Assembly: GCF_002286785.1 (NCBI RefSeq)
Contig: NZ_MUJY01000126.1
Location: forward strand, 35,829 to 99,828
Source: Pseudomonas sp. PIC25
GTDB taxonomy: Bacteria > Pseudomonadota > Gammaproteobacteria > Pseudomonadales > Pseudomonadaceae
Direction: 5' to 3'
DNA length: 64,000 nt
Position 1 is the first letter of the stretch. Each line of letters starts with the position of its first letter. The position numbers and the translations under genes were made by a program. The notes under the pieces are model-generated. The model was not told where the DNA came from and searched no databases. It was given only the letters and a program-made list of their open reading frames with translations. Shown here one piece after another: positions 18,460 to 31,852 of the stretch.

Positions 18460-20628
18460 ATGAAAAATAATCAGCGATCTGCACAACGGAATCAGATAAT
18501 GAACAGTTCCCTTTCGTTCCTCGGCATATCTCTCATGGCCGCCCTGATGTCGCCAGCGCTGCTGGCGGCAGATCTGAAAGCTCTGGATGTCGCGGCATTA
18601 CCGGGCGATAAGGTCGAGCTTAAGCTGGTTTTCGATGAGCCGGTTCAGGCGCCGCGTGGCTACACTATTGAACAGCCGGCGCGCATCGCGCTCGATCTGC
18701 CAGGCGTGAGCAATAGGCTGGGTGCCAAAAACAAGGAAATTGGTGTGGGTAACGCTCGTAGCGTTACTGTGGTCGAAGCGAAAGACCGTACTCGCCTGAT
18801 TATCAATCTAACGACACTTGCACCGTACAACACCCGTGTCGAAGGTAATAACCTCTTTGTCGTAGTTGGCGAAAGTGCTGCTCCCATGACGGCCGCCCGT
18901 ACTGCCGTTTCGGCTCCGGTTCCCGTTCAGCCTGTCACCAAACCTTATATCCCGGTCGGACGCGCAATTAGTAATATCGACTTCCAGCGCGGTGAGCAAG
19001 GTGAAGGGAACGTCGTCATAGAGCTTTCTGACCCGTCCGTTAACCCGGATATTCAGGAGCAAGGTGGCAAGATTCGGCTGGATTTCCCCAAGACTCAGAT
19101 TCCTGAGCAGTTGCGTGTTCGTCTCGATGTGAAGGATTTCGCCACGCCTGTCCAGTTCGTCAGTGCGACCGGTCAGGCCGATAAGTCTACGATTACCATT
19201 GAGCCGACAGGTTTCTATGACTACTTGGCATATCAGGCTGATAACAAACTGACGATCAGCGTCAAGCCGCTGACTCAGGATGACTTGGAAAAACGTAAAG
19301 CGGAACGCTTCACCTACTCCGGTGAGAAGTTGTCCTTGAATTTCCAAGATATTGACGTTCGCTCGGTTCTCCAATTGATCGCCGACTTTACCGATCTCAA
19401 TCTGGTGGCGAGCGATACTGTGCAGGGCAATATCACATTGCGTTTGCAGAATGTTCCGTGGGATCAGGCTCTGGATCTCGTCCTCAAGACTAAGGGGCTG
19501 GATAAGCGCAAGATTGGCAATGTGCTGATGGTTGCTCCGGCTGACGAAATTGCAGCCCGTGAGCGACAAGAGTTGGAGGCGCAGAAGCAGGTTGCCGAGT
19601 TGGCTCCTCTTAAGAAGGATATTATTCAGCTAAATTATGCGAAGGCTTCTGATATCGCCAAGCTGTATGAGGATGACGCAGCAAAAGGGGCGTTAAAGGA
19701 TGATATGAGAGGTTCGGTCATTTATGATGACAGAACTAATAGTCTTATTGTAACCCTGACGCAGGAGCGTATCGACGAGCTGCGCCGGATTATTACGCAG
19801 CTTGATATTCCTGTGCGTCAGGTAATGATTGAGGCTCGGATCGTCGAGGCGAACGTCGAGTATGGTAAGAATCTCGGTGTTCGCTGGGGAGGGGCGATTC
19901 GATCGGGAAATTGGAATACATGGGGTAAGGATGGAAATATTGGTATTGAAGATGGGGAGGAAGGTAGTTCCGGCAGCTGTGGCCCCTTCGCAGGAAATTG
20001 CACCTTGCCTACAACTGCCACAGGAAGTAACCCAACCCCGTTTGTCGATTTGGGCGCTACAACCAGTACTTCAGGGATTGGTATTGGGCTGATAACAAAT
20101 AACGCCATTTTGGACCTTCAGCTTTCTGCGATGGAAAAATCTGGCAATGGTGAAATCGTATCTCAGCCAAAGGTGGTTACATCCGATAAGGAAACGGCAA
20201 AAATCTTGAAAGGCGAGGAAGTGCCTTACCAAGAGGCAAGCTCGAGTGGTGCAACATCAACCTCCTTTAAGGAAGCGGCTCTTTCGTTGGAGGTTACACC
20301 TCAAATCACCCCGGATAATCGAATTATCATGGAGGTGAAGGTGAATAAGGATGCTGCCGACTTTACCAGGGCTGTTAACGGGGTTCCTCCGATCAATAAA
20401 AATGAAGTGAATGCCAAGGTACTGGTCGCCGATGGTGAAACCATCGTAATTGGTGGTGTATTTACTAACACTCAACAAAAGAGTGTAGATAAGGTGCCGT
20501 TCCTTGGGGACTTGCCTTTCTTGGGGCGCATTTTCCGTCGGGATGAAATCACCGATAGTAAAACTGAGCTGCTTGTTTTCCTCACTCCGCGTATCATGAA
20601 CAACCAGGCTATTGCTGTAGGTCGTTGA
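18460..20628 (+). CDS. pilQ: Type IV pilus secretin PilQ
   Basis: Outer-membrane secretin of 722 residues through which the pilus fibre leaves the cell. A signal peptide (cleavage near ALLAA) precedes tandem AMIN domains (about 40-280) that bind peptidoglycan. A secretin/TonB N-terminal domain lies near 300-370 ([19 protein letters not shown]). Then come N1-type domains and the C-terminal secretin channel ([15 protein letters not shown] ... [16 protein letters not shown]). From about 19600 to 20560 base use is visibly more AT-rich than neighbouring genes, and a Gly/Ser/Thr-rich insert carries two Cys (507 and 514). Confidence 0.95.
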   Translation: MKNNQRSAQRNQIMNSSLSFLGISLMAALMSPALLAADLKALDVAALPGDKVELKLVFDEPVQAPRGYTIEQPARIALDLPGVSNRLGAKNKEIGVGNARSVTVVEAKDRTRLIINLTTLAPYNTRVEGNNLFVVVGESAAPMTAARTAVSAPVPVQPVTKPYIPVGRAISNIDFQRGEQGEGNVVIELSDPSVNPDIQEQGGKIRLDFPKTQIPEQLRVRLDVKDFATPVQFVSATGQADKSTITIEPTGFYDYLAYQADNKLTISVKPLTQDDLEKRKAERFTYSGEKLSLNFQDIDVRSVLQLIADFTDLNLVASDTVQGNITLRLQNVPWDQALDLVLKTKGLDKRKIGNVLMVAPADEIAARERQELEAQKQVAELAPLKKDIIQLNYAKASDIAKLYEDDAAKGALKDDMRGSVIYDDRTNSLIVTLTQERIDELRRIITQLDIPVRQVMIEARIVEANVEYGKNLGVRWGGAIRSGNWNTWGKDGNIGIEDGEEGSSGSCGPFAGNCTLPTTATGSNPTPFVDLGATTSTSGIGIGLITNNAILDLQLSAMEKSGNGEIVSQPKVVTSDKETAKILKGEEVPYQEASSSGATSTSFKEAALSLEVTPQITPDNRIIMEVKVNKDAADFTRAVNGVPPINKNEVNAKVLVADGETIVIGGVFTNTQQKSVDKVPFLGDLPFLGRIFRRDEITDSKTELLVFLTPRIMNNQAIAVGR

Positions 20629-20635
20629 GCGCTCA

Positions 20636-21154
20636 GTGCGGAATGTGATCCTTGTAGGCCCGATGGGTGCTGGAAAGAGCACCATCGGGCGTTTGCTTGC
20701 CAAAGAGCTGCGTTTTCCGTTCAAGGATTCCGACAAGGAAATCGAGCAGCGGACGGGAGCCGATATTCCCTGGATTTTCGATGTCGAGGGGGAGCAGGGC
20801 TTTCGTGATCGGGAGCAGGCCATGCTTGCCGAGCTGTGCGATTTGGGTGGCGTGGTACTGGCTACCGGAGGTGGCGCGGTGTTGCGGCCGGAAAATCGGC
20901 AAGCGCTGCGGGCTGGCGGTCGTGTCGTGTACCTGTATACGTCGGTGGCTCAGCAGCTTGATCGAACGGCCAGGGACAGGAACCGCCCTTTGCTTCGCAC
21001 AGCCGATCCAGGGGCTGTTCTGCGAGGTTTGATGGAGATCCGCGACCCGCTTTACCGCGAAATCGCGGATATCATCGTAGAGACCGATGAGCGACCGCCG
21101 CGGATGGTCGTGCAAGAAATTCTCGAGCGTCTGCAGTCTCTACCTCCCCGTTAA
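20636..21154 (+). CDS. aroK: Shikimate kinase I
   Basis: Phosphorylates shikimate to shikimate-3-phosphate in aromatic amino acid synthesis. It has 172 residues with a GTG start 8 bases after pilQ ends. Walker A is GPMGAGKST, the shikimate-binding segment is [11 protein letters not shown], and ATGGGAVLR and the lid RDRNRPLL follow. It continues the pil transcription unit and precedes aroB. Confidence 0.95.
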   Translation: MRNVILVGPMGAGKSTIGRLLAKELRFPFKDSDKEIEQRTGADIPWIFDVEGEQGFRDREQAMLAELCDLGGVVLATGGGAVLRPENRQALRAGGRVVYLYTSVAQQLDRTARDRNRPLLRTADPGAVLRGLMEIRDPLYREIADIIVETDERPPRMVVQEILERLQSLPPR

Positions 21155-21205
21155 AGCGCAGGGCGATCTGCGCTATTCTAGGGCCCTTTCATTATCGGGG
21201 GCGTC

Positions 21206-22312
21206 ATGCGGACTCTTCAGGTCGATCTCGGCGAGCGTAGTTATCCCATCCACATCGGTAAAGGTTTGCTGGCGCAGCCGGAACTGATCGTTCCCCATAT
21301 CGCTGGTCGTCAGGTGGCCATCGTCACCAATGAAACCGTAGCTCCTCTCTATCTGGACCGATTGACTCAGGCGTTGGTTGGCTACAGTGTGACACCGATA
21401 GTTCTTCCTGACGGCGAGGCTTACAAGAATTGGGAAACGCTGCAGAGAATCTTCGATAGTCTTCTTGCCGAGCGCCATGATCGCCGAACGACCATCATCG
21501 CACTTGGAGGTGGTGTGATAGGGGACATGGCGGGATTTGCTGCCGCCTGTTATCAGCGCGGGGTCGATTTCCTTCAGGTTCCAACTACGCTGCTTTCACA
21601 AGTCGACTCGTCGGTAGGTGGCAAGACAGGTATCAATCACCCACTTGGCAAGAACATGGTGGGGGCCTTCTACCAGCCGAAGGCGGTCATCATCGATACG
21701 TCGACCTTGTCCACTTTGCCCGCTCGCGAGCTTTCCGCCGGTCTTGCTGAGGTCATCAAGTATGGCTTGATCTGCGACGAGCCGTTCCTCGGCTGGCTCG
21801 AAGAAAACATGTCGGCGCTGCGTGCGCTGGATTCGGCCGCGCTGACCGAGGCAATCGAGCGCTCCTGCGCGGCAAAGGCACGGGTCGTTGGTGTGGATGA
21901 GCGGGAGTCAGGGCTTCGGGCGATTCTCAATCTGGGGCATACCTTTGGCCATGCCATCGAAACGCATCAGGGGTATGGCGTCTGGCTGCATGGCGAGGCT
22001 GTGGCGGCCGGTACCGTGATGGCCCTGGAAATGTCGGCGCGGCTGGGTTGGATATCCGCCGAGGAACGGAATCGTGGGATTCGTTTGTTGCAGAGGGCTG
22101 GCTTGCCGGTCGTGCCGCCAGTGGACATGACGCCGGATGATTTTCTCGAGCATATGGCTGTGGACAAGAAGGTGCTCGACGGGCGTTTGCGCCTTGTGCT
22201 GGTGAGGCGGTTAGGGGATGCGGTCGTGACCAGCGATTTCCCGCAGGAGATTTTGCAAGCCACGTTGAGCGCCGATTACCGGACGCTGGTGGCTAAGCTC
22301 GGAGATGAATGA
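21206..22312 (+). CDS. aroB: 3-dehydroquinate synthase
   Basis: NAD- and metal-dependent cyclisation of DAHP to 3-dehydroquinate, the second shikimate-pathway step. It has 368 residues starting [18 protein letters not shown]. Diagnostic segments are [15 protein letters not shown] (NAD binding), [11 protein letters not shown] (Lys and Asn contacts), [12 protein letters not shown] and LHGEAVA (metal His). It follows aroK by about 50 bases. The end overlaps the first possible ATG of the DamX-like gene. Confidence 0.96.
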   Translation: MRTLQVDLGERSYPIHIGKGLLAQPELIVPHIAGRQVAIVTNETVAPLYLDRLTQALVGYSVTPIVLPDGEAYKNWETLQRIFDSLLAERHDRRTTIIALGGGVIGDMAGFAAACYQRGVDFLQVPTTLLSQVDSSVGGKTGINHPLGKNMVGAFYQPKAVIIDTSTLSTLPARELSAGLAEVIKYGLICDEPFLGWLEENMSALRALDSAALTEAIERSCAAKARVVGVDERESGLRAILNLGHTFGHAIETHQGYGVWLHGEAVAAGTVMALEMSARLGWISAEERNRGIRLLQRAGLPVVPPVDMTPDDFLEHMAVDKKVLDGRLRLVLVRRLGDAVVTSDFPQEILQATLSADYRTLVAKLGDE

Positions 22313-22319
22313 AAGCTCT

Positions 22320-23948
22320 ATGACCAGTTTGCATGCTGACGAAGCCTATCTCAGCCATTACCAATTCAGTCACGACCCGTTTGCGGCACGGGTACCCGGC
22401 TTCAAGTTCTTTCCAGCACAGCGTAAGCCCGTGCTGGGGCAGTTGCATCATCTCGCCCGATACAGCCAGTTGCTGTTGGTCGTCAGCGGCCCTCATGGCA
22501 GTGGCAAGACGCTGCTGCGCCAGGCCTTGGTGGCCAGTACTAACAAGCAGGCTGTGCAGAGCGTGGTGGTCACGCCGCGTAACGAAGCCGGCATCGGGTT
22601 GGTTCAGCAGATTGCCCAAGGTTTAGGCGTAGCGTCGCCCGATCCCCGAGCCATTCTTGCCCAGGTGGCCCAGTTGGCGCTTACCGGACAGGAAGTCTAC
22701 CTGCTGGTCGATGACGCGGAGGAGCTGGACGATGCGGCGCTGGAGCTGCTGCTCAGCCTGGCTGCGGGTAACGCGGAGGGGCGACCGCATGTCTTCCTGT
22801 TCGGCGAGCCCTCCGTCGTTTCGCGCCTCGAACGGTTGAGCGAGGATGAAGAGCGCTTCCATGTCATCGATTTGCAGCCTTATGAAGAAGAGGAAACCCG
22901 GGAATACCTGGCGCAGCGCCTCGAGGGGGCTGGGCGGGGGCTCGAGGTGCTCAGCGATGGGCAGATAGCCGAGATTCACCATCAGTCCGGTGGTTGGCCG
23001 GGCGGGGTCAATCAAGTGGCGAGGGATGTGCTGATCGAAGCCATGCTCGCCCAGCGCGGCTCGGCCCGGCGATCGGGGTTCGCTTTCAATCTGCCGAAGA
23101 AGCACCTGCTGGCATTGGTCGTGGTGTCTATCGGGGTTGGTGCGGCTTGGTTGATGCAGGGGCAGAGCGACAAGGTGCCTGAATCGACGCAAACGCAGTT
23201 GCCGCTTGGGCAGTCCCAGGCCCCAGCCTCCTCGGCAGAGGCGTCGGCTGCGGCAGCGTCTTCCAGCCAGGGGCAGGAGGCTCCGGCCATTGAGTTCGCT
23301 GGCTCGACGCAGCCACTTCCGTTGCCGTTGGTGGGTGAGGCTCAGCCGGTGATCCGTTCTCCCCTGGCGGAAGCGGCAGGACAGGCCGATGACGAAGAGG
23401 CGCCGGGCGCGACCATCGAGCTGCCGCCGTCTTCGGCGAGTGCGGTCTCGCCCGTGGACATCGTTCCGCCAGCGACGCCGGTGCCGACTCCTGCACCGGC
23501 ACCCGTGCAATCCGCTCCTTTACCTCCGCCCAGTCAGCCCATTGCGGCGGTACCTCCGGCCCAACCTGCCAAGCCAGCGCCTGCCCCGGCCCCTGTTGCA
23601 CCGCCGGCACCGAAGCCGACACCGGCTCCCGTCGCTGCCAAGCCGGCTGCCTCGGCAGCTGTCGCGGGTGGCGATTGGTATCGCGCCCAGGCTGGTTCCC
23701 GCTATGCGTTGCAAGTCCTGGGGACGCGTTCGGAAAATAGCGCCAAGAGTCTCGTCAGCGAACTCGGCGGCCAGTACCACTATTTCAAGAAGATGCACCA
23801 GGGGCAGCCGCTCTATGTGGTTACCTATGGCAGCTTCGACAGCCGGAATGCCGCGCAGGCCGCCATAAAGGGACTTCCTGCCAAGGTTCAGGCAGGCAAG
23901 CCGTGGCCTCGGAGTTTCGCCAGCATCCAGCAGGAAATGGCTCGCTAA
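22320..23948 (+). CDS. DamX-like AAA ATPase with SPOR domain
   Basis: Cell-division-associated membrane protein of about 542 residues. An N-terminal cytoplasmic AAA domain resembles ExeA/DamX ATPases: Walker A GPHGSGKTLLRQ near 55, Walker B LLVDDAEEL near 125. One membrane helix sits near 260-275 (LLALVVVSIGVGAAWLM). A very long Pro/Ala-rich periplasmic linker (about 285-440) follows, and a C-terminal SPOR domain (YALQVLGTRSENSAK...) that binds septal peptidoglycan. The aroKB-damX order is typical of gammaproteobacteria. A start at 22305, overlapping aroB, is also possible, but its ribosome-binding site is too close. Confidence 0.88.
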   Translation: MTSLHADEAYLSHYQFSHDPFAARVPGFKFFPAQRKPVLGQLHHLARYSQLLLVVSGPHGSGKTLLRQALVASTNKQAVQSVVVTPRNEAGIGLVQQIAQGLGVASPDPRAILAQVAQLALTGQEVYLLVDDAEELDDAALELLLSLAAGNAEGRPHVFLFGEPSVVSRLERLSEDEERFHVIDLQPYEEEETREYLAQRLEGAGRGLEVLSDGQIAEIHHQSGGWPGGVNQVARDVLIEAMLAQRGSARRSGFAFNLPKKHLLALVVVSIGVGAAWLMQGQSDKVPESTQTQLPLGQSQAPASSAEASAAAASSSQGQEAPAIEFAGSTQPLPLPLVGEAQPVIRSPLAEAAGQADDEEAPGATIELPPSSASAVSPVDIVPPATPVPTPAPAPVQSAPLPPPSQPIAAVPPAQPAKPAPAPAPVAPPAPKPTPAPVAAKPAASAAVAGGDWYRAQAGSRYALQVLGTRSENSAKSLVSELGGQYHYFKKMHQGQPLYVVTYGSFDSRNAAQAAIKGLPAKVQAGKPWPRSFASIQQEMAR

Positions 23949-23966
23949 GCACTTCCTGCACTCTCT

Positions 23967-24006
23967 GACCGGTCGGTCGCTAGCACGACCTTCCGGTCTC
24001 TTCCTT
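23967..24006 (+). terminator. Hairpin after the DamX-like gene
   Basis: GACCGG (23967-23972) pairs with CCGGTC (23993-23998), with an inner GGTCG/CGACC stem. A T/C-rich tail follows. A probable terminator of the pil-aro-damX unit. Confidence 0.45.
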
Positions 24007-24047
24007 CGCTTTCGCGACATATGTTTTCATTGATTCGTCACGAAGAT

Positions 24048-24076
24048 TTGTGACCCCGTTGGGGGATGTGTACAAT
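24048..24076 (+). promoter_or_regulatory. gltBD promoter
   Basis: TTGTGA (24048-24053), a 17-base spacer and TACAAT (24071-24076) lie 110 bases before gltB. This is a good sigma-70 match and leaves a leader of about 100 nt. Confidence 0.6.
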
Positions 24077-24186
24077 GACCTCCCTTTTGCCTGCGCAAAG
24101 CTGGTGCATGCTCCTGCGCGCGTATTAAGCGGTTGAATTACAAAGCAATTCGCCTTTGTAAAAAGGCAGTCTGGTGAGAGTTCCCT

Positions 24187-27100
24187 ATGAAAGCAGGTCT
24201 GTACCATCCTGATGAGTTCAAGGATAACTGCGGCTTCGGCTTGATCGCCCACATGCAGGGTGAGGCAAGCCACCACCTGTTGCAGACTGCCATTGAAGCC
24301 CTGACCTGCATGACCCACCGCGGTGGGATCAATGCCGACGGAAAGACGGGCGATGGTTGTGGTCTGCTGATTCAGAAGCCGGACGAGTTCCTCCGTGCGG
24401 TGGCCAAGGACGCCTTCTCCGTTGAGCTGCCCCAGCAATATGCCGTGGGCATGGTGTTCTTCAATCAGGACCCGGCCAAGGCGGAGCAGGCCCGCGCCAA
24501 CATGAACCAGGCCATCGAAGCGGAAGGCCTGACCCTGATCGGCTGGCGCAAAGTGCCGGTCGATACCAGCGTACTCGGTCGCCTCGCGCTCGAACGCCTG
24601 CCCCAGATCGAGCAGGTTTTCATTGGCGGCGAAGGGCTGTCCGACCAGGCGTTCGCCATCAAGCTCTTCTGCGCCCGTCGCCGCTCCTCGGTGGCCAATG
24701 CTGAGGACGTCGATCACTACATCTGCAGTTTCTCGCACAAGACCATCATCTATAAGGGCCTGATGATGCCGGCCGACCTGGCTGCGTTCTATCCGGACCT
24801 GGGCGATCCGCGCCTGAAGACCGCAATCTGCGTCTTCCACCAGCGCTTCTCCACCAACACCCTGCCGAAGTGGCCGCTGGCGCAGCCGTTCCGCTTCCTC
24901 GCGCATAACGGTGAGATCAACACCATCACCGGCAACCGAAACTGGGCCCAGGCCCGTCGCACCAAGTTTGCCAACGAGCTGATCCCCGATCTCGACCAGT
25001 TGGGCCCGCTGGTCAACCGCGTCGGCTCCGACTCATCCAGCATGGACAACATGCTCGAGCTGATGGTCACCGGCGGCATCGACCTGTTCCGCGGCGTGCG
25101 CATGATCATTCCGCCGGCGTGGCAGAACGTCGAGACCATGGACGCCGATCTGCGTGCCTTCTACGAATACAACTCCATGCACATGGAGCCCTGGGACGGC
25201 CCGGCCGGCGTGGTGCTGACCGACGGCCGCTATGCCGTCTGCCTGCTGGACCGCAACGGCCTGCGTCCGGCGCGCTGGGTCACCACCAAGAACGGTTACA
25301 TTACCCTGGCGTCGGAGATCGGCGTGTGGGACTACCAGCCGGAAGACGTCATCGCCAAGGGGCGCGTCGGTCCGGGCCAGATCCTCGCCGTGGACACCGA
25401 GACCGGCCAGGTCCTCCACACCGAAGACATCGACAACCGCCTGAAGTCGCGCCACCCGTACAAGCAGTGGCTGCGCAAGAGCGCTGTGCGCATCCAGGCA
25501 CGCCTGGACGACCAGGACTACGGTTCGCCGTTCTACGACGCCGACCAGCTCAAGCAGTACATGAAGATGTTCCAGGTCACCTTCGAAGAGCGTGACCAGG
25601 TGCTGCGTCCGCTCGGCGAGCAGGGCCAGGAAGCCGTGGGTTCCATGGGCGACGACACGCCGATGGCGGTGCTGTCCAAGCGTGTGCGCTCGCCGTACGA
25701 CTATTTCCGCCAGCAGTTCGCGCAGGTGACCAATCCACCGATCGACCCGCTGCGCGAAGCGATCGTCATGTCCCTGGAAATCTGCCTGGGTGCCGAGCGC
25801 AACATCTTCAGCGAGTCGCCTGAGCACGCGACCCGCGTGATTTTGAGCAGTCCGGTGATTTCGCCGGCCAAGTGGCGCGCCTTGATGACCATGGACCGCC
25901 CCGGCTTCGAGCGCTATGTCATCGACATGAACTACGACGAGTCCGTCGGTCTCGAGGCGGCCGTGCGCAACATGGCCGATCAGGCCGAGGAAGCCGTGCG
26001 CTCCGGTAAGGTCCTGCTGGTGCTCTCCGACCGCCACATTACGCCCGGCAAGCTGCCGGCCCATGCTGCGCTGGTTACCGGCGCCGTCCACCATCGCCTG
26101 GTGGAGAAGGGCCTGCGTTGCGATTGCAACATCCTGGTCGAGACCGCCACGGCCCGTGACCCGCACCATTATGCGGTGCTGGTGGGCTTCGGCGCGTCGG
26201 CCGTCTACCCCTTCCTCGCCTACGAGGTATTGGGCGATCTGATCCGCACCGGTGAAGTGCTGGGCGATCTGTTCGAAGTGTTCAAGCACTACCGCAAGGG
26301 CATCACCAAGGGCCTGTTGAAGATCCTGTCGAAGATGGGTATCTCCACCATCGCCTCGTATCGTGGTGCCCAACTGTTCGAGGCCGTAGGCCTGTCGGAC
26401 GAGGTCACCGAGTTGTGCTTCCGTGGCGTTGCCAGCCGGATCAAGGGTGCGCGTTTCGTCGATATCGAGGCGGAGCAGAAGGCCCTGGCATTCGAGGCCT
26501 GGAACAACCGCAAGCCAATCCAGCAGGGCGGTCTGCTCAAGTTCGTCTATGGCGGCGAGTACCACGCCTACAACCCGGACGTGGTGAATGCGCTGCAGGC
26601 CGCCGTGCAGCAGGGCAGCTACGAGAAGTTCAAGGAATACACCGCGCTGGTGGATAACCGCCCGGTGGCGATGATCCGCGACCTGCTCAAGGTGAAGCCG
26701 GCCGCCCAGCCGTTGGCGTTGGAGGAAGTGGAGCCGCTGGAGTCCATCCTCAAGCGCTTCGACTCCGCCGGTATTTCCCTCGGCGCGCTGTCGCCGGAAG
26801 CCCACGAGGCGCTGGCCACGGCGATGAACCGCCTGGGCGCGCGCTCCAACTCCGGCGAGGGCGGTGAAGACCCGGCCCGTTACGGCACCGAGCGCAGCTC
26901 GAAGATCAAGCAGGTCGCCACCGGTCGCTTCGGGGTGACGCCGGAATATCTGGTCAACGCCGAAGTCCTGCAGATCAAGGTAGCCCAGGGTGCCAAGCCC
27001 GGTGAGGGTGGCCAGTTGCCGGGCGGCAAGGTCAACGGCCTGATCGCTCGCCTGCGCTATGCGGTGCCCGGTGTGACGCTGATTTCGCCGCCGCCGCACC

Positions 27101-28635
27101 ACGACATCTATTCCATCGAAGACCTTGCGCAGTTGATCTACGACCTTAAGCAGGTCAACCCGCAGGCACTGGTTTCGGTGAAGCTGGTGGCCGAACCCGG
27201 TGTCGGCACCATTGCTGCCGGCGTGGCCAAGGCCTATGCCGACCTGATCACCATTTCCGGCTACGACGGCGGTACCGGCGCTTCGCCGATCACCTCCATC
27301 AAATACGCCGGCAGTCCCTGGGAGCTCGGTCTGGCGGAAACCCACCAGACCCTGCGTGGCAACGACCTGCGCGGTAAGGTCCGGGTCCAGACCGACGGCG
27401 GTCTGAAGACCGGCCTCGATGTGATCAAGGCCGCGATTCTCGGCGCCGAGAGCTTCGGTTTCGGTACTGCGCCAATGATCGCCCTGGGCTGCAAATACCT
27501 GCGCATCTGCCATCTGAACAACTGCGCCACCGGTGTCGCCACCCAGAACGACAAGCTGCGCAAGGACCACTTCATCGGCACCGTCGACATGGTGGTGAAT
27601 TTCTTCACCTATGTTGCCGAGGAAACCCGTGAGTGGCTGGCCAGACTGGGCGTTCGCAGCCTCGGCGAGCTGATCGGCCGTACCGACCTGCTGGAAGTCC
27701 TGCCGGGTGAAACCGAGAAACAGCAGCATCTGGACCTCAGTCCGCTGCTTGGCAGCGATCTGATCCCGGCCGACAAGCCGCAGTTCTGCCAAGTCGAGAA
27801 GAACCCGCCGTTCGACCAGGGCCTGCTGGCCGAGAAGATGGTCGAGCTGGCGAAAGAAGCCATCGCGGCGAAGAGCGGCGGCGAGTTCGAGTTGGAAATC
27901 TGCAACTGCGACCGTTCCATCGGTGCACGGGTATCCGGCGAGATCGCCAAGGCCCACGGCAACCAGGGCATGGGCGACGCACCGGTCACCTTCCGCTTCA
28001 AGGGCACCGCCGGGCAGAGCTTCGGCGTGTGGAACGCCGGCGGCCTGAACCTATACCTGGAAGGCGATGCCAACGATTACGTCGGCAAGGGCATGACCGG
28101 CGGCAAGCTGGTGATCACCCCGCCGCAGGGCAGCCCGTTCAAGTCCGAGGAGTCGGCGATCATCGGCAACACCTGCCTCTATGGCGCGACTGGCGGCAAG
28201 CTGTTCGCCGCTGGTACTGCGGGTGAGCGTTTCGCCGTGCGCAACTCCGGCGCCCATGCGGTGGTGGAGGGCACTGGCGACCACTGCTGCGAATACATGA
28301 CCGGCGGTTTCGTCTGCGTGCTCGGCAAGACCGGCTACAACTTCGGTTCGGGCATGACCGGTGGTTTCGCCTACGTGCTCGACCTCGACAACAGCTTCTA
28401 CGACCGGGTAAACCACGAGCTGGTGGAAATCCAGCGGATCAACAACGAGTCGATGGAGGCCTACCGCAGCCACCTGCAGCGCGTGCTCGCCGAGTACGTG
28501 CAGGAGACCGGCAGCGAGTGGGGCCGCAACCTGTCGGAGAACCTGGACGACTACGTGCGCAAGTTCTGGCTGGTCAAGCCGAAGGCCGCGAGCCTGGCGT
28601 CGTTGTTGTCGACCACCCGGGCGAATCCGCAATAA
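24187..28635 (+). CDS. gltB: Glutamate synthase (NADPH) large subunit
   Basis: With GltD makes two glutamates from glutamine and 2-oxoglutarate (GOGAT), the ammonia-assimilation route. It has 1482 residues. The sequence [18 protein letters not shown] places the nucleophile Cys15 after a short propeptide that is removed. The class II glutaminase domain is followed by the central domain and the FMN-binding synthase barrel, with a 3Fe-4S cluster ([12 protein letters not shown], about 1102-1113). The C-terminal beta-helix is rich in GGxxG repeats ([17 protein letters not shown]). GAGAG-like Shine-Dalgarno precedes the ATG. gltD follows after 99 bases. Confidence 0.97.
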   Translation: MKAGLYHPDEFKDNCGFGLIAHMQGEASHHLLQTAIEALTCMTHRGGINADGKTGDGCGLLIQKPDEFLRAVAKDAFSVELPQQYAVGMVFFNQDPAKAEQARANMNQAIEAEGLTLIGWRKVPVDTSVLGRLALERLPQIEQVFIGGEGLSDQAFAIKLFCARRRSSVANAEDVDHYICSFSHKTIIYKGLMMPADLAAFYPDLGDPRLKTAICVFHQRFSTNTLPKWPLAQPFRFLAHNGEINTITGNRNWAQARRTKFANELIPDLDQLGPLVNRVGSDSSSMDNMLELMVTGGIDLFRGVRMIIPPAWQNVETMDADLRAFYEYNSMHMEPWDGPAGVVLTDGRYAVCLLDRNGLRPARWVTTKNGYITLASEIGVWDYQPEDVIAKGRVGPGQILAVDTETGQVLHTEDIDNRLKSRHPYKQWLRKSAVRIQARLDDQDYGSPFYDADQLKQYMKMFQVTFEERDQVLRPLGEQGQEAVGSMGDDTPMAVLSKRVRSPYDYFRQQFAQVTNPPIDPLREAIVMSLEICLGAERNIFSESPEHATRVILSSPVISPAKWRALMTMDRPGFERYVIDMNYDESVGLEAAVRNMADQAEEAVRSGKVLLVLSDRHITPGKLPAHAALVTGAVHHRLVEKGLRCDCNILVETATARDPHHYAVLVGFGASAVYPFLAYEVLGDLIRTGEVLGDLFEVFKHYRKGITKGLLKILSKMGISTIASYRGAQLFEAVGLSDEVTELCFRGVASRIKGARFVDIEAEQKALAFEAWNNRKPIQQGGLLKFVYGGEYHAYNPDVVNALQAAVQQGSYEKFKEYTALVDNRPVAMIRDLLKVKPAAQPLALEEVEPLESILKRFDSAGISLGALSPEAHEALATAMNRLGARSNSGEGGEDPARYGTERSSKIKQVATGRFGVTPEYLVNAEVLQIKVAQGAKPGEGGQLPGGKVNGLIARLRYAVPGVTLISPPPHHDIYSIEDLAQLIYDLKQVNPQALVSVKLVAEPGVGTIAAGVAKAYADLITISGYDGGTGASPITSIKYAGSPWELGLAETHQTLRGNDLRGKVRVQTDGGLKTGLDVIKAAILGAESFGFGTAPMIALGCKYLRICHLNNCATGVATQNDKLRKDHFIGTVDMVVNFFTYVAEETREWLARLGVRSLGELIGRTDLLEVLPGETEKQQHLDLSPLLGSDLIPADKPQFCQVEKNPPFDQGLLAEKMVELAKEAIAAKSGGEFELEICNCDRSIGARVSGEIAKAHGNQGMGDAPVTFRFKGTAGQSFGVWNAGGLNLYLEGDANDYVGKGMTGGKLVITPPQGSPFKSEESAIIGNTCLYGATGGKLFAAGTAGERFAVRNSGAHAVVEGTGDHCCEYMTGGFVCVLGKTGYNFGSGMTGGFAYVLDLDNSFYDRVNHELVEIQRINNESMEAYRSHLQRVLAEYVQETGSEWGRNLSENLDDYVRKFWLVKPKAASLASLLSTTRANPQ

Positions 28636-30153
<1,518 letters not shown>

Positions 30154-30253
30154 CGATGCAGCGGCAAGCTATGAGCGGCAAGTAAAAGCGGAAAAGCCCT
30201 AGACTGGCCTCGCTTGCAGCTCTCGCGAAGCGAGACAAATCGCCGCAATGGAC

Positions 30254-30285
30254 AAAAGGCACGGCACTCGCCGTGCCTTTTGCTT
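30254..30285 (+). terminator. gltBD terminator
   Basis: Perfect 12-bp stem AAAAGGCACGGC / GCCGTGCCTTTT with an ACTC loop, 100 bases after gltD. It lies just before hemE, so hemE needs its own promoter or read-through. I saw no clear one. Confidence 0.85.
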
Positions 30286-30328
30286 TCCGCTCTGCGAAAA
30301 TGCCCGCACTTTTTTGTTGGACACTGCC

Positions 30329-31396
30329 ATGACCGCTCTGAAGAACGATCGCTTCCTTCGCGCCCTGCTCAAGCAACCCGTGGATGTCACCCCCGTCTGG
30401 ATGATGCGCCAGGCCGGACGTTATCTCCCCGAGTATCGCGCCACTCGGGCCAAGGCCGGCGACTTCATGAGTCTGTGCATGAACCCGCAACTGGCCTGCG
30501 AGGTCACCTTGCAGCCGCTGGACCGCTACCCGCAGATCGACGCGGCGATTCTCTTCTCCGACATCCTCACCGTACCCGATGCCATGGGGCAGGGGCTGTA
30601 CTTCGAGACCGGCGAAGGCCCGCGCTTCAAGAAGGTGGTGTCCAGTGCTGCGGACATCGAGGCCTTGCCGATTCCCGATGCGGAAAAAGACCTGGGCTAC
30701 GTCATGGATGCGGTGCGCACCATCCGCCGCGAACTGAATGGCCGGGTGCCGCTGATCGGCTTCTCCGGCAGCCCCTGGACCCTGGCTACCTACATGGTGG
30801 AAGGCGGCTCGTCGAAGGACTTCCGCAAATCCAAGGCGATGGTCTATGACAACCCGCAAGCCATGCACGCCCTGCTGGATAAGCTGGCGCAGGCGGTGAC
30901 CGCCTACCTGAACGGCCAGATCGAAGCCGGTGCCCAGGCGGTGCAGATTTTCGATTCCTGGGGCGGCAGCCTGTCGGCGGCGGCCTATCAGGAATTTTCC
31001 CTGGCTTACATGAAGAAGATCGTCGCCGGGCTGATCCGCGAGCGCGAGGGGCGGCGCGTTCCGGTGATCCTGTTCACCAAGGGCGGCGGCTTGTGGCTGG
31101 AGTCCATGGCCGACAGCGGCGCCGAGGCCCTTGGCCTGGATTGGACCTGCGACATCGGCAGCGCCCGCGCCCGCGTCGGTGCCAAGGTGGCGTTGCAGGG
31201 CAACATGGACCCTTCGGTGCTCTATGCCAATCCGGCGGCGATCCGTGCCGAGGTGACGCGCATCCTGGCCAGCTACGGCGAGGGCACCGGGCACGTATTC
31301 AACCTCGGCCACGGCATCACTCCGGAAGTCGATCCGGCCAATGCCAAGGCGTTCTTCGAGGCGGTCCACGAACTGTCCGGCCAGTACCACCGCTGA
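30329..31396 (+). CDS. hemE: Uroporphyrinogen III decarboxylase
   Basis: Removes four acetate carboxyls from uroporphyrinogen III to give coproporphyrinogen III in haem synthesis. It has 355 residues starting [19 protein letters not shown]. Diagnostic motifs are [15 protein letters not shown] (with catalytic and substrate-binding Arg) and [14 protein letters not shown] longer frame from 30248 is rejected because it would begin inside the gltBD terminator and lacks the family N-terminus. Confidence 0.97.
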   Translation: MTALKNDRFLRALLKQPVDVTPVWMMRQAGRYLPEYRATRAKAGDFMSLCMNPQLACEVTLQPLDRYPQIDAAILFSDILTVPDAMGQGLYFETGEGPRFKKVVSSAADIEALPIPDAEKDLGYVMDAVRTIRRELNGRVPLIGFSGSPWTLATYMVEGGSSKDFRKSKAMVYDNPQAMHALLDKLAQAVTAYLNGQIEAGAQAVQIFDSWGGSLSAAAYQEFSLAYMKKIVAGLIREREGRRVPVILFTKGGGLWLESMADSGAEALGLDWTCDIGSARARVGAKVALQGNMDPSVLYANPAAIRAEVTRILASYGEGTGHVFNLGHGITPEVDPANAKAFFEAVHELSGQYHR

Positions 31397-31404
31397 GCCT
31401 TCGT

Positions 31405-31432
31405 GGCCGGCTCTTCGCCCGAAGCGCCGGCC
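31405..31432. terminator. Hairpin between hemE and the convergent small gene
   Basis: GGCCGGC (31405-31411) pairs with GCCGGCC (31426-31432), with a short TTCG/CGAA inner stem. There is no T-run; a weak bidirectional end signal at the convergent junction. Confidence 0.35.
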
Positions 31433-31433
31433 A

Positions 31434-31724
31434 TCAGGGCTGTTGGTAATGGCCCTGCGTGGTGCCCGGTTCGTGTTCGCGAACCAGTTTGGTGACCCGG
31501 ATATCCGTGATTCCCACGATTTGGGCCTGGCGTAGCAACTCTTCCTCCGAGGCATCGGGCGCGGGCATCACCAGGCTGTTTTCCGCATCGGCCTGGTGCA
31601 GTTCCATCAGATATCGCGCGGCCCGCTCCCGCGGAAAGCGTTCGCTATCCGCTTCGACGATTTGCGCACGCGGGTCGTTCTTGTAGATGTAGTTGATCTC
31701 GAATTTGTGCTGGTGGCTGAACAT
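31434..31724 (-). CDS. Small conserved hypothetical protein (96 aa)
   Basis: Not recognised as any named family. It starts MFSHQHKFEINYIYKNDPRAQ, is soluble and acidic, and has no signal or membrane segment. GAGGAG is 5 bases before the ATG. It sits just after hemE in convergent orientation, where P. aeruginosa also has a small hypothetical gene (from memory). A hairpin at 31811-31837 separates it from the cytochrome gene upstream, so it is probably expressed on its own. Confidence 0.7.
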   Translation of the reverse strand: MFSHQHKFEINYIYKNDPRAQIVEADSERFPRERAARYLMELHQADAENSLVMPAPDASEEELLRQAQIVGITDIRVTKLVREHEPGTTQGHYQQP

Positions 31725-31810
31725 TGGAGCTCCTCGTCGAGGGACGGATGATGGCGCCGGGGCGCACTCTTCTGTTGACTCGATGGGGGGCTGCGGGGTT
31801 CGCGCAGAAA

Positions 31811-31837
31811 GACGAACGCCCCGGCGAGCGGGGCGTT
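31811..31837 (-). terminator. Possible terminator after the cytochrome c gene
   Basis: Perfect 10-bp stem CGAACGCCCC / GGGGCGTTCG with a 7-base loop. On the minus strand it is followed by TCTTTC. It would end the long biosynthetic transcript or the small cytochrome unit. Confidence 0.55.
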
Positions 31838-31852
31838 CGGCTTGCGGTGTCG

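Noticed and set aside
25033..27957. Very long minus-strand frame across gltB
   Set aside because: It mirrors the GC-rich third positions of gltB, has no family motifs and no ribosome-binding site.
30248..30328. N-terminal extension of hemE
   Set aside because: Would begin within the gltBD terminator and encodes no conserved residues.
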